From Blastocatellia bacterium (GTDB taxonomy: Bacteria; Acidobacteriota; Blastocatellia; UBA7656): a DNA stretch of 64,000 nucleotides. The position numbers were made by a program, and so were the translations under genes. Under the pieces are notes generated by a model. That model did no database searches. It had not been told where the DNA came from and was given only the letters and a program-made list of their open reading frames with translations. Each line of letters opens with the position of its first letter. Positions within the stretch are counted from its first letter, which is position 1. This document shows, one piece after another, positions 55,883 to 63,521 of this stretch. The stretch is from positions 1 through 64,000 of the forward strand of contig DATENM010000044.1 in assembly GCA_035275065.1 (NCBI GenBank). Direction: 5' to 3'.

Positions 55883-57118
55883 ATGCAATCATCGTTTAAT
55901 CCGCAATCCGCAATCCGCAATCCGCAATCGCGGGCTCTGCTCTACGCGCCGCAGGTGCGCCAGGCCTTCGCTTTCATCGAGGCCACCGACAGCGAAACCC
56001 ACGACGAGATGATGCGCATCTGCGAGATTCCTGCGCCGCCGTTCAAAGAGCATGCCCGCGCCGCTTACCTCAAGCGCCGCTTTGAAGAGATCGGCCTCAA
56101 GCGTGTGCGCACGGACGCCGAAGGCAATGTGATCGCCGAGCGGCCGGGCCGCAGCGCCGCGCCGGCCATCGTCATCGCCGCGCACCTGGACACGGTCTTC
56201 CCCGAAGGCACAGACGTGCGCGTGCGCCGCGACGGCGTACGCTACTACGCGCCGGGCATCAGCGATAACACATCGGGCGTCATCAGCTTGATCGCGCTGG
56301 CGCGGGCGCTCGAAGCGGCGCAGGTCGCCACCACCGGCACCATCTATTTCGTCGGCACCGTCGGCGAAGAAGGCGAAGGCAACCTGCGCGGCGTGCGTCA
56401 CCTGTTCACGGCGGGCGACTTTCGCGCCGGCCTCGACGCGTTCATCTCGATTGATGGGCCGGGGGTCGAGCGCATCACGACGCGGGCGCTCGGCTCGCGC
56501 CGCTATCGCGTGACGGTCACAGGGCCGGGCGGCCATTCGTGGGGCGACTTCGGCATCGTCAACCCTGTGCATGCGCTGGGCCGCGCGATTGCCCGCTTTG
56601 CCGCCTACCCGGCACCGCTCGCGCCGCGCACCTCGTTCAATGTCGGCATCATCGAAGGCGGCAACTCGGTCAATTCGATTCCGCAGCGCGCCAGCATGAT
56701 CGTTGACATGCGCTCGGTGTCGAGCGAAGAGATCGATAAGCTCGAAGTTTATTTGCGGCGCGTCGTCGAGCTGGGCTTGCGTGAAGAGAATGCGCAGCGG
56801 GCAATGAGCGGCACGACGCTGGCCGTCGAGCTTGAGCAGATTGGCGACCGCCCTTCGGGCGAAACGCCGGTGAGCGCGCCCATCGTCCAGGCAGCGATTG
56901 GCTGCTCGCGCGCTTTAGGCATCGAGCCGCGCCTCGACTGTTCTTCGACCGACTCGAACATCCCCATCTCGATGGGCCTGCCGGCCATCACGGTCGGCGC
57001 CGGCGGCCTGTCGAGCAACTGCCACACACTCGGCGAATGGTACGAGCCGACGGGCCGCGAGCTTGGCTTAAAGCGGCTGCTGCTGCTCACCGTCACGCTC
57101 GCCGGGCTGGTGAATTAA
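55883..57118 (+). CDS. M20-family zinc peptidase/deacylase
   Basis: A 411-aa cytoplasmic metallohydrolase. Zinc and catalytic residues follow the family plan: HLDTVFP (His and catalytic Asp), PGISDNTSG (bridging Asp), GTVGEEGEGN (catalytic Glu and metal Glu), FISIDGPG (Asp) and SSNCHTLGEWY (last His); the dimerisation domain is GPGGHSWGDFG. Members cleave dipeptides, acylated amino acids or tripeptides. The N-terminal ~16 residues (FNPQSAIRNPQS) are the translation of a heptamer array, so the true start may be further in, for example the GTG within YAPQVRQAF, or the array may be genuinely translated. It follows the LeuA-like gene, a plausible two-gene operon. Confidence 0.88.
   Translation: MQSSFNPQSAIRNPQSRALLYAPQVRQAFAFIEATDSETHDEMMRICEIPAPPFKEHARAAYLKRRFEEIGLKRVRTDAEGNVIAERPGRSAAPAIVIAAHLDTVFPEGTDVRVRRDGVRYYAPGISDNTSGVISLIALARALEAAQVATTGTIYFVGTVGEEGEGNLRGVRHLFTAGDFRAGLDAFISIDGPGVERITTRALGSRRYRVTVTGPGGHSWGDFGIVNPVHALGRAIARFAAYPAPLAPRTSFNVGIIEGGNSVNSIPQRASMIVDMRSVSSEEIDKLEVYLRRVVELGLREENAQRAMSGTTLAVELEQIGDRPSGETPVSAPIVQAAIGCSRALGIEPRLDCSSTDSNIPISMGLPAITVGAGGLSSNCHTLGEWYEPTGRELGLKRLLLLTVTLAGLVN
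55899..55931. repeat. Heptamer array (GCAATCC), single arm
   Basis: Four copies of GCAATCC in the start region of the M20 gene. Unlike the other loci no clear inverse arm was found nearby, so this looks like a half-array. It is read in frame as NPQSAIR-type peptides. Confidence 0.85.
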
Positions 57119-57135
57119 CTGACCTGACTGGATGA

Positions 57136-57690
57136 TCAAGGCTGTGACGACGTCGGCGGCTTATGCGGCGGTTGCTGGGCAGAGGGCTGCGGCGGTGGCG
57201 GCTCCTGTGACTTCGGCGTTTGCGCGGCATTGATGTAGGCGAGAATCTCTTTGCGCACTTCCGCGTAAGGCTTGTCTATCGGGTGGTTGTTGGCGTCGCG
57301 CCAGCCCCTGACGATGTCGTTGACAATCAGGAACTGGCCATATTGAAAATTGAGCGTGCGGAAGAGGCTGTCTTCCGGCTCCAGAAAGACGAGCATCTCC
57401 TGTTCGTTGGTGTAATTGTCTTCGGCGCAGCGCACAATCGAGAGCGCCAGGACGTTCAGCTCTTTCAGCGTGAAGTCGCCTTCGATGACATCGACCGGTT
57501 GCAGCAACGCCACCTGATTGTACGAGCCGCGATAGTTCGCCTTCGTGGTTTTGCGAACCCGGACGCGCCCGATCCATGTGGCGTTGCGCGTCAGCTCGTC
57601 GGCGGGCATAAGGCGTAGACAGTTGCGCGATTGCGCGAATCCTGGGAGCACCAGCAGGGACAGCGCGATAAAGACGATTGCGTTTCTCAT
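57136..57690 (-). CDS. Exported protein of unknown function
   Basis: A 184-aa protein with a signal peptide (MRNAIVFIALSLLVLPGFAQ), a folded region to about residue 150 (YRGSYNQVALLQPVDVIEGD; CAEDNYTNEQEMLVFLEPED) resembling a beta-rich domain with a conserved Trp/Arg pair (DIVRGWRDANN), and a Pro/Gln-rich tail. No family is recognised. Convergent with the M20 gene. Confidence 0.65.
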   Translation of the reverse strand: MRNAIVFIALSLLVLPGFAQSRNCLRLMPADELTRNATWIGRVRVRKTTKANYRGSYNQVALLQPVDVIEGDFTLKELNVLALSIVRCAEDNYTNEQEMLVFLEPEDSLFRTLNFQYGQFLIVNDIVRGWRDANNHPIDKPYAEVRKEILAYINAAQTPKSQEPPPPQPSAQQPPHKPPTSSQP

Positions 57691-57788
57691 GTATGGGCCA
57701 GTTACTCCTCCCCAAAGTTACCAATGCTAACACACGCCTTGCGGCGGACGGAAGTTCCTTTTTATCCGCTAATTCATGGGCCCCACGA

Positions 57789-58439
57789 TTATTCGATTGG
57801 CGGCTGAAGCTCCGGGGCCGTAAGGCCGCGAGCGCGGCGTGATCGTAGGATGTTGAAGACAATCAGCAAGGTTGCAACAATGGCAACCGCCAGCAGGACT
57901 TTCAAGCCATGCCGCTTGATCTGTTCACCCGCTGCCTCGCCAAACGCGATGGCCAGCAGGCCTTCAATCGAGAAGCGCACCAGGCGGCCCGCGAAGACGG
58001 CGATGATGAAGCGCGACAGCCTCAGCTTGAAGACGCCCGCCGACAGCACAAACGGCTTAAACGGGAATGGCGGCGGCAGAATCGCTGTCGCCATAATGGC
58101 CAGCATATCATAGCGCCCAAGCAGGTTTTCGATGCGGGCGCGGCGCGCCGGCTCGATCTTGCGGAGCGCCAGCATCCCTGCGCGCCGCGCCACCCAGTAC
58201 ATGACCGTGCAGCCGATGGTCGAGCCGAAGCTCGCGGCGACGGCGTAAAGCGGCACCAGCGCATGGCTTCTGGCGCTCAATAGAATCATCACGGCGTCCG
58301 GCCCGCCCGGCAGCGGCAGGCCCGCCGAATCGATCAGCGAGATGGCAAACAGGCCGAACGGCCCCAGCGTCACCAGCCATTCGCCGAACGTCTGCAAGCT
58401 CTGTTTGATCCCCAGCAGGTTAAAAAGAAATTTGTTCAT
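57789..58439 (-). CDS. DedA/VTT-domain membrane protein
   Basis: A 216-aa inner-membrane protein of the DedA/SNARE-associated (VTT) family, thought to include lipid (undecaprenyl phosphate, phosphatidylethanolamine) translocases. The re-entrant motif GPDAVMILLSARSHALVPLY is followed by GSTIGCTVMYWVARRAG, the family FxxGR-type Arg regions (FPFKPFVLSAGVFKLRLSRF; AVFAGRLVRFSIEG) and C-terminal helices. ATG 58439 follows a stretch without a strong ribosome-binding site. It lies downstream of the SpoIID-like gene. Confidence 0.9.
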   Translation of the reverse strand: MNKFLFNLLGIKQSLQTFGEWLVTLGPFGLFAISLIDSAGLPLPGGPDAVMILLSARSHALVPLYAVAASFGSTIGCTVMYWVARRAGMLALRKIEPARRARIENLLGRYDMLAIMATAILPPPFPFKPFVLSAGVFKLRLSRFIIAVFAGRLVRFSIEGLLAIAFGEAAGEQIKRHGLKVLLAVAIVATLLIVFNILRSRRARGLTAPELQPPIE

Positions 58440-58454
58440 TCGTCAGTCTATCTT

Positions 58455-58540
58455 GATGACCTGGGAGCGCGGGTGTCTCGCCCGCAATCTCTCACAGGCG
58501 TCAACCCGGCGGGCAGGATGCCCGCGCTCCCAGGCATCAT
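58455..58540. repeat. Palindromic repeat (CTGGGAGCGCGGG arms)
   Basis: GATGACCTGGGAGCGCGGG (58455) pairs with the right arm CCCGCGCTCCCAGGCATCATT (58520 onward), enclosing an inner GCCCGC...GCGGGC stem. This sequence family is a common dispersed palindrome in acidobacterial and planctomycetal genomes. It overlaps the stop codon of the SpoIID-like gene. Confidence 0.75.
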
Positions 58541-59748
58541 TCAGTTTGCGAGCGGCGGCTGACCTGCGCCTGCGGAAAGTAGAAGCGCAGGATTTCTTCA
58601 TAGCGCCGCCCGCTGCGCGCCTGCGCCACCGCGCCGGCCAGACACAAGCCGACCTGGCTGCCGAAGCCGCGGCCACTAAAAATCATCTGAGCGCCGCGCC
58701 GCGTCACGGTGAAGCTGCCGCTCAGGACCACGTTCCAGCCGAGCCGTCGCCCGGTGGCGCGGCGAAATTCGTCGCCGCTCATCGTCCACCCGCGCCCGCT
58801 GTCGCGTATGCTCACACCGCGCACAAAGCCGGCGTCGTCGCCGTCAACCGCGACCTCTGTGCTCGGTGAAAGCGGCGCGCCTATAGCCGCTGCCAGCGCG
58901 TTGATAATCGCCCGCGCATCGATCTGCCGCGCCCAGCGGTAATGGCTCGAAGCGCGGCACCACTGACAGCGTTGCCGGCGGTAAGGGTAAGCACACGCGC
59001 CGCCCCAGACCATCCGCGGCGTCGCCGTCCATCCGCCGCACGAGGCGCTGAAGTAAGTTTCAACGGGCTCGCCCGCAAAGCTCAGATGCTCACCGGCGGT
59101 CGCGGCGACGGCGCTCAAAACCACGGGGCGCGCGGCTTCGGCGGCCAGGTCGCTTTCGCCGCGATAGAGCTGGCAGTGCGTCGTGTCACAAAAATCAAAA
59201 CCGTCGGCGGCGTGCCGGCCCGTGTGCGAAAGCATGTAAGTGCGCACGACGATGGCCAGCGCCTTTAAGGCTTCGGGCGCGCGCGCCTCGGTCTCAGCGG
59301 CGACGATGGAAGCGACTGCCGCTTCGCGCTCGGTCGTCAGGACGATCTTCAACGCGCCGCGCAGACTCTTGTCGCCTGCGGTGACTATTAGATCGCCACG
59401 CACCGTGCGGCGCAGCTTGCCCGGCAGGGTTAACTCCAGCGTCGCTTCCGAGCCGGCGCGCAGCCGCGCTTCCGCGGCATTGAAGGTTTGCCGGATGCCG
59501 CCCCGCGCATCGCTGATGGTTATCTGCAACTGCTCGCCAACCAGCTGCAAGCGCACGCGGCTGCCGGCGCTAAGCTGGCGACTGCCGGTCAGGCGATTAA
59601 GGTCCATCGCCACGCCGTCGCCCGAAACCACCCGTGCTTCGACGACCTGCGGCTTAAACAGGCCGAACAGCCCCATGCGCACGGTCTCGGCGCGCCCGTG
59701 GGGCGCGGCCAGGATCATCAACGCAATGGCGACAAGCAGTCTCGGCAT
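58537..59748 (-). CDS. SpoIID/LytB-domain protein
   Basis: A 403-aa protein. After a signal peptide (MPRLLVAIALMILAAPHGRA) come beta-rich repeats, then the SpoIID domain from about residue 150: the catalytic Glu is in AAVASIVAAETEARAPEALKA, with TTHCQLYRGESDLA and a loop ending GRGFGSQVGLCLAGAVAQA. SpoIID proteins are lytic transglycosylases or amidase enhancers acting on peptidoglycan with denuded glycans. ATG 59748 is preferred to an upstream alternative. Downstream of the Clp-like gene on the same strand, with no sporulation genes near. Confidence 0.88.
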   Translation of the reverse strand: MPRLLVAIALMILAAPHGRAETVRMGLFGLFKPQVVEARVVSGDGVAMDLNRLTGSRQLSAGSRVRLQLVGEQLQITISDARGGIRQTFNAAEARLRAGSEATLELTLPGKLRRTVRGDLIVTAGDKSLRGALKIVLTTEREAAVASIVAAETEARAPEALKALAIVVRTYMLSHTGRHAADGFDFCDTTHCQLYRGESDLAAEAARPVVLSAVAATAGEHLSFAGEPVETYFSASCGGWTATPRMVWGGACAYPYRRQRCQWCRASSHYRWARQIDARAIINALAAAIGAPLSPSTEVAVDGDDAGFVRGVSIRDSGRGWTMSGDEFRRATGRRLGWNVVLSGSFTVTRRGAQMIFSGRGFGSQVGLCLAGAVAQARSGRRYEEILRFYFPQAQVSRRSQTE

Positions 59749-59835
59749 GAGCGATAATCGGCCCCGCAAGCAACAAGCCCGGCGAGATCACCGTCTGCCG
59801 GGCTTGACGCTTGCAGAAACGTTGAGTTATTCGGG

Positions 59836-61026
59836 TTACTTTTCGATGGCCTTCAACGGCGCGGTGGTCAACCCGCCATCACTGGCCGCGGCCTCGGCGG
59901 CGCGCTCGCCCTCTTCCGAGTCCCACATCTCTTTGTAGCGCTCGCGATACGGATCAACCAGCGCCCCGCCTTCCTCTTTGGTGAAGACGAGCTTGCCGGT
60001 GGCGCCGTCGAAATCGATGACCACGAGGTCGCCGGTCGCCACCTGCTTGGTCGCCACCAAATTCGAAATCGGGTAGACCAGGAAGCGCTCGATGGCGCGC
60101 TTTAAGTGACGCGCGCCGTACTTGAAGTCTATGCCCTCGTCGAGCAGAAAGCTCTTGGCTTCGTTCGTGCAGTTGAAGACGAACTTCTCGCCGGTGCCGC
60201 GCATGATGCGGCTCTGCACCTGCGACAGCTCAAGCTCAAGAATCTGCCGCAGGTGATGTTCCTTGAGGCTGCGGAAGACCACCACTTTATCGATGCGGTT
60301 CATGAATTCGGGCGAGAATTTGCGCTTGGCGGCCTCCGAAGCGGTGCGGTAGATCTTCTGATCAACGTCATCTTCGATCATGCCTTTGCCGCGCGCCGGC
60401 GCAAAGCCAATCGAGCCGGTGATCAATTCGCTCATCTCTTTCGCGCCCAGGTTCGAGGTCAGAAAGATCATGCAGCGCGAAAAGTCGACGCGGCGGTTGT
60501 CACCCAAGGTCAGCGTCGCTTTGTCGAGGATGCCCAAAAGCAACTGCCAGAGCGCGTCGCTCGCTTTTTCGATCTCGTCAAACAGCACAAAGGTCAGCTT
60601 GTCGTTGTCCGTGTGGTACTTGTCGAGGTTCTCTTGCGTCAGCATCGGCGCGGTCTCGCGGTGACCGAGATAGCCCGGCGGCGAGCCGATCAGCTTGGCA
60701 ATCTCGTGCGAGTGCTGAAACTCCGCGCAATCGATCTTGACGACGGCGTTGTTGTCATTGAACAGCACTTCGGCAGCCGCTTCGACAACGCGCGTCTTGC
60801 CCGAACCCGTCGGCCCCAGAAACAGCATCGTGCCGATGGGGCGGCCAGGGTTCTGCATTCCCGCGAGGTAAATCTGATAGAGGCCGGAGATGCGGCGCAC
60901 GGCGCGCTCCTGACCGACGATCAGCCCCGCCAGCTTGGTTTCGAATTCCTGTGCGCGGGGGCTTTTCAGATCGGGATTCAGCGGTACGCGATTATTTGTA
61001 TTCGTTCTTAGTTCTTGCACGTCCAT
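59836..61026 (-). CDS. Stand-alone Clp/Hsp100 D2-type AAA+ ATPase with an IGF loop
   Basis: A 396-aa AAA+ protein equal to one D2 module plus small domain of ClpA/B/C. The N-domain and first ATPase domain are absent. Walker A GPTGSGKTRVVEAAA, pore loop GSPPGYLGHRE, Walker B FVLFDEIEKASDALW, sensor 1 IFLTSNLGAKE, arginine finger FMNRIDKVVVF and the D2 small domain IDFKYGARHLKRAIER are all present. Between sensor 1 and the finger is TGSIGFAPARGKG: an IGF tripeptide in the position used by ClpA/ClpC/ClpX to dock ClpP. It may therefore be a minimal ClpP-partner unfoldase, or a divergent regulator. ATG 61026 is chosen; a longer frame upstream was rejected. No clpP gene is near. Confidence 0.88.
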   Translation of the reverse strand: MDVQELRTNTNNRVPLNPDLKSPRAQEFETKLAGLIVGQERAVRRISGLYQIYLAGMQNPGRPIGTMLFLGPTGSGKTRVVEAAAEVLFNDNNAVVKIDCAEFQHSHEIAKLIGSPPGYLGHRETAPMLTQENLDKYHTDNDKLTFVLFDEIEKASDALWQLLLGILDKATLTLGDNRRVDFSRCMIFLTSNLGAKEMSELITGSIGFAPARGKGMIEDDVDQKIYRTASEAAKRKFSPEFMNRIDKVVVFRSLKEHHLRQILELELSQVQSRIMRGTGEKFVFNCTNEAKSFLLDEGIDFKYGARHLKRAIERFLVYPISNLVATKQVATGDLVVIDFDGATGKLVFTKEEGGALVDPYRERYKEMWDSEEGERAAEAAASDGGLTTAPLKAIEK

Positions 61027-61113
61027 CACTCCGTTGACCAGACGAGAACCGTCCCCGGCGACACGCGCGGCAAACGGCCGGCGGCAACCACAGGCGAAAT
61101 TCTCGGTTGGCAA

Positions 61114-61481
61114 ACAACAATTGATTCTTATGGATGCGACACAGCTTTCAAGACGCTGGAGTATCGTCTCAGGAATAATTATAACCCTGGACTTGCACGG
61201 CCTGCCACAAACGATGTCGCTACGTTTTCGGGGCTACTCTCTCCCTGCCTTTTATGCCATTGCGTCGGGGTTTGTCAAGAAGATTGTGACGATTGTGACC
61301 TGCACTCTGTTTTCAACAGTTGTATTCAACCTGAATCCCAGGGTTTTATACGGCTTCACCCAAAACGGCGACCCAACCGTGTCCTACAAAGCGATGCGCA
61401 AGGCAAAGACGATCAGCATCAAAGGCGATGCGGCGGCGGCCTATGAGCAATTGCGTCGCGGCGGTCCACTGTGGCGATATC
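61114..61481. other. Intergenic stretch upstream of the Clp-like gene
   Basis: About 370 bases between the Clp-like start (61026) and the small membrane protein stop (61482), lower in GC than most intergenic regions (for example around 61290-61350). It should carry the Clp gene promoter, but no clear promoter pair was found. A 95-codon plus-strand frame from 61214 was judged too weak to annotate. Confidence 0.4.
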
Positions 61482-61910
61482 TCATCGCGCTGGGCCCTTG
61501 AGCCGGCCAACATCGAGCAGCAGCCCCACGACCAGGGGAACGACCTGCGTCACCGCCGCGGAGACGCCGAGCTGCGTGCCGAGGATAGGGATGCGTAGCA
61601 GGACGAGCACAAACTGCGTGAGTCCGGCGACGAGCAGCGCCCACCACGCCCAGCGCTCGCCGCGCCGGTACGGTCCGAGCACGATGGCCAGGAACAGGAC
61701 GCCGTAGGCCACCCCGTAGGCGGCAGAGGTGCCGCGAATCCCGCGCAGGGCCGTTTCGAGGCTGGCATCGCCGCCGGCGACCTTGGAAACCCTCAAGCCC
61801 CCAATGCCATAGTCATCACTCGTCCGGTACGCGTGGACAGCCGAAATCAGGCTCAAGAGCGTGACTGCGACGCCGACGACGGCGAGCAGTATCCAGCTTA
61901 TCTTCTTCAT
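61482..61910 (-). CDS. Small four-helix membrane protein
   Basis: A 142-aa protein with about four transmembrane helices (ISWILLAVVGVAVTLLSLIS; YGVAYGVLFLAIVLG; WAWWALLVAGLTQFVLVLL; AAVTQVVPLVVGLLLDV). No family is recognised. CGGAGG lies 5 bases before the ATG. An attC-like palindrome lies just upstream of the start (61965-62054), hinting it may be a gene-cassette relic. Confidence 0.7.
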   Translation of the reverse strand: MKKISWILLAVVGVAVTLLSLISAVHAYRTSDDYGIGGLRVSKVAGGDASLETALRGIRGTSAAYGVAYGVLFLAIVLGPYRRGERWAWWALLVAGLTQFVLVLLRIPILGTQLGVSAAVTQVVPLVVGLLLDVGRLKGPAR

Positions 61911-61964
61911 CGAGACCTCCGTAATCGCTCTAGCGCTTCATTCGCTTCATTGTTTCCTCTTGTG

Positions 61965-62054
61965 GCCCAACGCTCACCATCAGCGGCGAGCGCCAAAGCG
62001 CCTGTGCATGAAGGCAACGCTATGGCGCGAGTCCGCCGCATGCCGTTGTTAGCC
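61965..62054. repeat. attC-like imperfect palindrome
   Basis: Begins GCCCAAC (61965-61971) and ends GTTAGCC (62048-62054), near the RYYYAAC and GTTRRRY ends of integron attC sites, with interrupted arms between them (CAGCGGCGAGCGCC against GGCGCGAGTCCGCCG). Length ~90 bases fits. Mismatches to the consensus and the orientation relative to the adjacent gene leave real doubt. Confidence 0.4.
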
Positions 62055-62080
62055 TGCGGCTTATTTTAGTGGGGCTAAAA

Positions 62081-63085
62081 CTACAAAATCCCGATTTCCT
62101 TGAGCCAGTTCTCCACGAGCGAAGGCCACATCGCCACCGGATGTTCGGTGCGCCTCAGGCCGAAGGCGTGCCCGCCCTTGGCAAAGAGATGGACCTCTGC
62201 CGGGACGCCCGCGTCATCAAGGGCACGCGCATAAACCGTGCTGTTGCAGATGTCGTCCACCGGGTCATTCCACGCTTGCAACAGGAACGTCGGCGGCGTT
62301 TGCTTTGTGATGTGTATGCCGGGATCGAGCGTCGCGCCGGCGCGGCACAGGTGACCCGGATAAAGCGCGACGGCGAAGTCGGGGCGGCTGCTTAGCTTGT
62401 CGGCTTCATCGACCGGCTTGTATGTCGGCTTGAAGATGTTGCTGGTCTGCGCGACCAGATAGCCGCCTGCCGAGAAGCCTATTACACCAATCTTGTTGGG
62501 GTCTAGGTTCAACTCCTTCACCCTCGCACGAACGAGCCTGATTGTTCTTTGCGCGTCCTGAAGTGCGCGGGGGACTTTGGGTGTGATGGCGCAATTGCAA
62601 TCCTTGTCCCAGGAGTGATTACTTTTGGGAACGCGATACTTGAGCAAGACGCATGTAATGCCTTTGGCTGTCATCCAGTCACATATTTCAGTTCCTTCAA
62701 GGTCCATCGCCAAAAGCTGGAATCCACCGCCGGGGAAAACCACCATTGACGCGCCGGTATTCTTACCCCTGGGCGGAAAGACCGTCATGGTTGGAGAGGT
62801 TACGTCATAGACTACGGTGTAAGGCTGGCCCGCGACGACATCCGGAGCCTTCGTGACCTCAACTCTCTCGGCTGGTTGAGCGATATCCGCCATATCCGGC
62901 GCGCCGTTCGGCCAGATCGGGATTTGTTTCAATCCTGAAGGCGGCTGCCAAACGCCGACCTTCCTGACATCTGCTTGTTGCTGATTTGATCTCGTCGGCC
63001 TATTCGCTTGCGCCGACTCGGCGACGCCGGCCGCCAAGCCCGACAATCCCAAGGCGCATACAAGCATTAGCAAAGTTCGGCGCAC
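62081..63085 (-). CDS. Exported alpha/beta-hydrolase esterase
   Basis: A 334-aa secreted esterase of the HSL-like/acetyl-xylan-esterase-like (BD-FAE) group. The oxyanion loop is VFPGGGFQLLA (H-G-G-G position modified to P-G-G-G), the Ser elbow is GVIGFSAGGYLVAQT, the acid lies in AWNDPVDDICN and the His in LFAKGGHAFGLR. Signal peptide RRTLLMLVCALGLSGLAAG follows GTG 63085, which has GGGAGG 8 bases upstream and is preferred to a longer start. Substrates may be acylated sugars; proximity to other secreted esterases in the window supports polymer breakdown. Confidence 0.87.
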   Translation of the reverse strand: MRRTLLMLVCALGLSGLAAGVAESAQANRPTRSNQQQADVRKVGVWQPPSGLKQIPIWPNGAPDMADIAQPAERVEVTKAPDVVAGQPYTVVYDVTSPTMTVFPPRGKNTGASMVVFPGGGFQLLAMDLEGTEICDWMTAKGITCVLLKYRVPKSNHSWDKDCNCAITPKVPRALQDAQRTIRLVRARVKELNLDPNKIGVIGFSAGGYLVAQTSNIFKPTYKPVDEADKLSSRPDFAVALYPGHLCRAGATLDPGIHITKQTPPTFLLQAWNDPVDDICNSTVYARALDDAGVPAEVHLFAKGGHAFGLRRTEHPVAMWPSLVENWLKEIGIL

Positions 63086-63521
63086 TATCGATTCCTCCCT
63101 GACTAAATGGACATTGGCGGCGATCCCCCGATGATTCGCAAAGAACAATCGCAAGGGATGCTATTCCGCAGGCTAACGCCGCACGTCACCGGGCGCGCGA
63201 ACGGCAGCATATTGCAAGTCACATTGCATTGCAAACCGGGCCGCGCGGCGTAGGTCCTGCCACGCGGCCCAGCTGTGGGCATCGCTGCCCTGATTATCAC
63301 TTCCACCGCCTGTGGCTCGTGCGGCCCTGATTGCGGTAGGCGAGAAAGCAGCGCGGCGTCACGGCTTCGCCTCGCTGTCGGTTCTGGCTCTGGCGAAGGC
63401 GTCGAGGATCGCCCTGGCGTTCGCCTTGAGCCTGTTGGCTTCCACGTCGCCGCCGTTGTCGATCACGTCCAGCCCTCTGCTCGCAGGCAATCAAGGCCGC
63501 TCGGCGCAGTTCTCGTCATAC
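63086..63521. other. Intergenic stretch with a hairpin and a possible gene fragment
   Basis: About 440 bases. GGGCCGCG...CGCGGCCC near 63238-63271 is a strong hairpin. On the minus strand, about 63366-63480, a short coding-like stretch (VIDNGGDVEANRLKANARAI, then FARARTDSEAKP and a stop) looks like the end of a lost gene. No complete gene is supported. Confidence 0.4.

Noticed and set aside
61214..61501. 95-codon plus-strand frame upstream of the Clp-like gene
   Set aside because: No ribosome-binding site, overlaps the end of the next gene, composition not gene-like.
63297..63494. 65-codon minus-strand frame (MIACEQRAGRDRQRRRR...)
   Set aside because: Low-complexity Arg/Gln frame; a better coding-like but truncated stretch lies in a different frame, so at most a pseudogene fragment.
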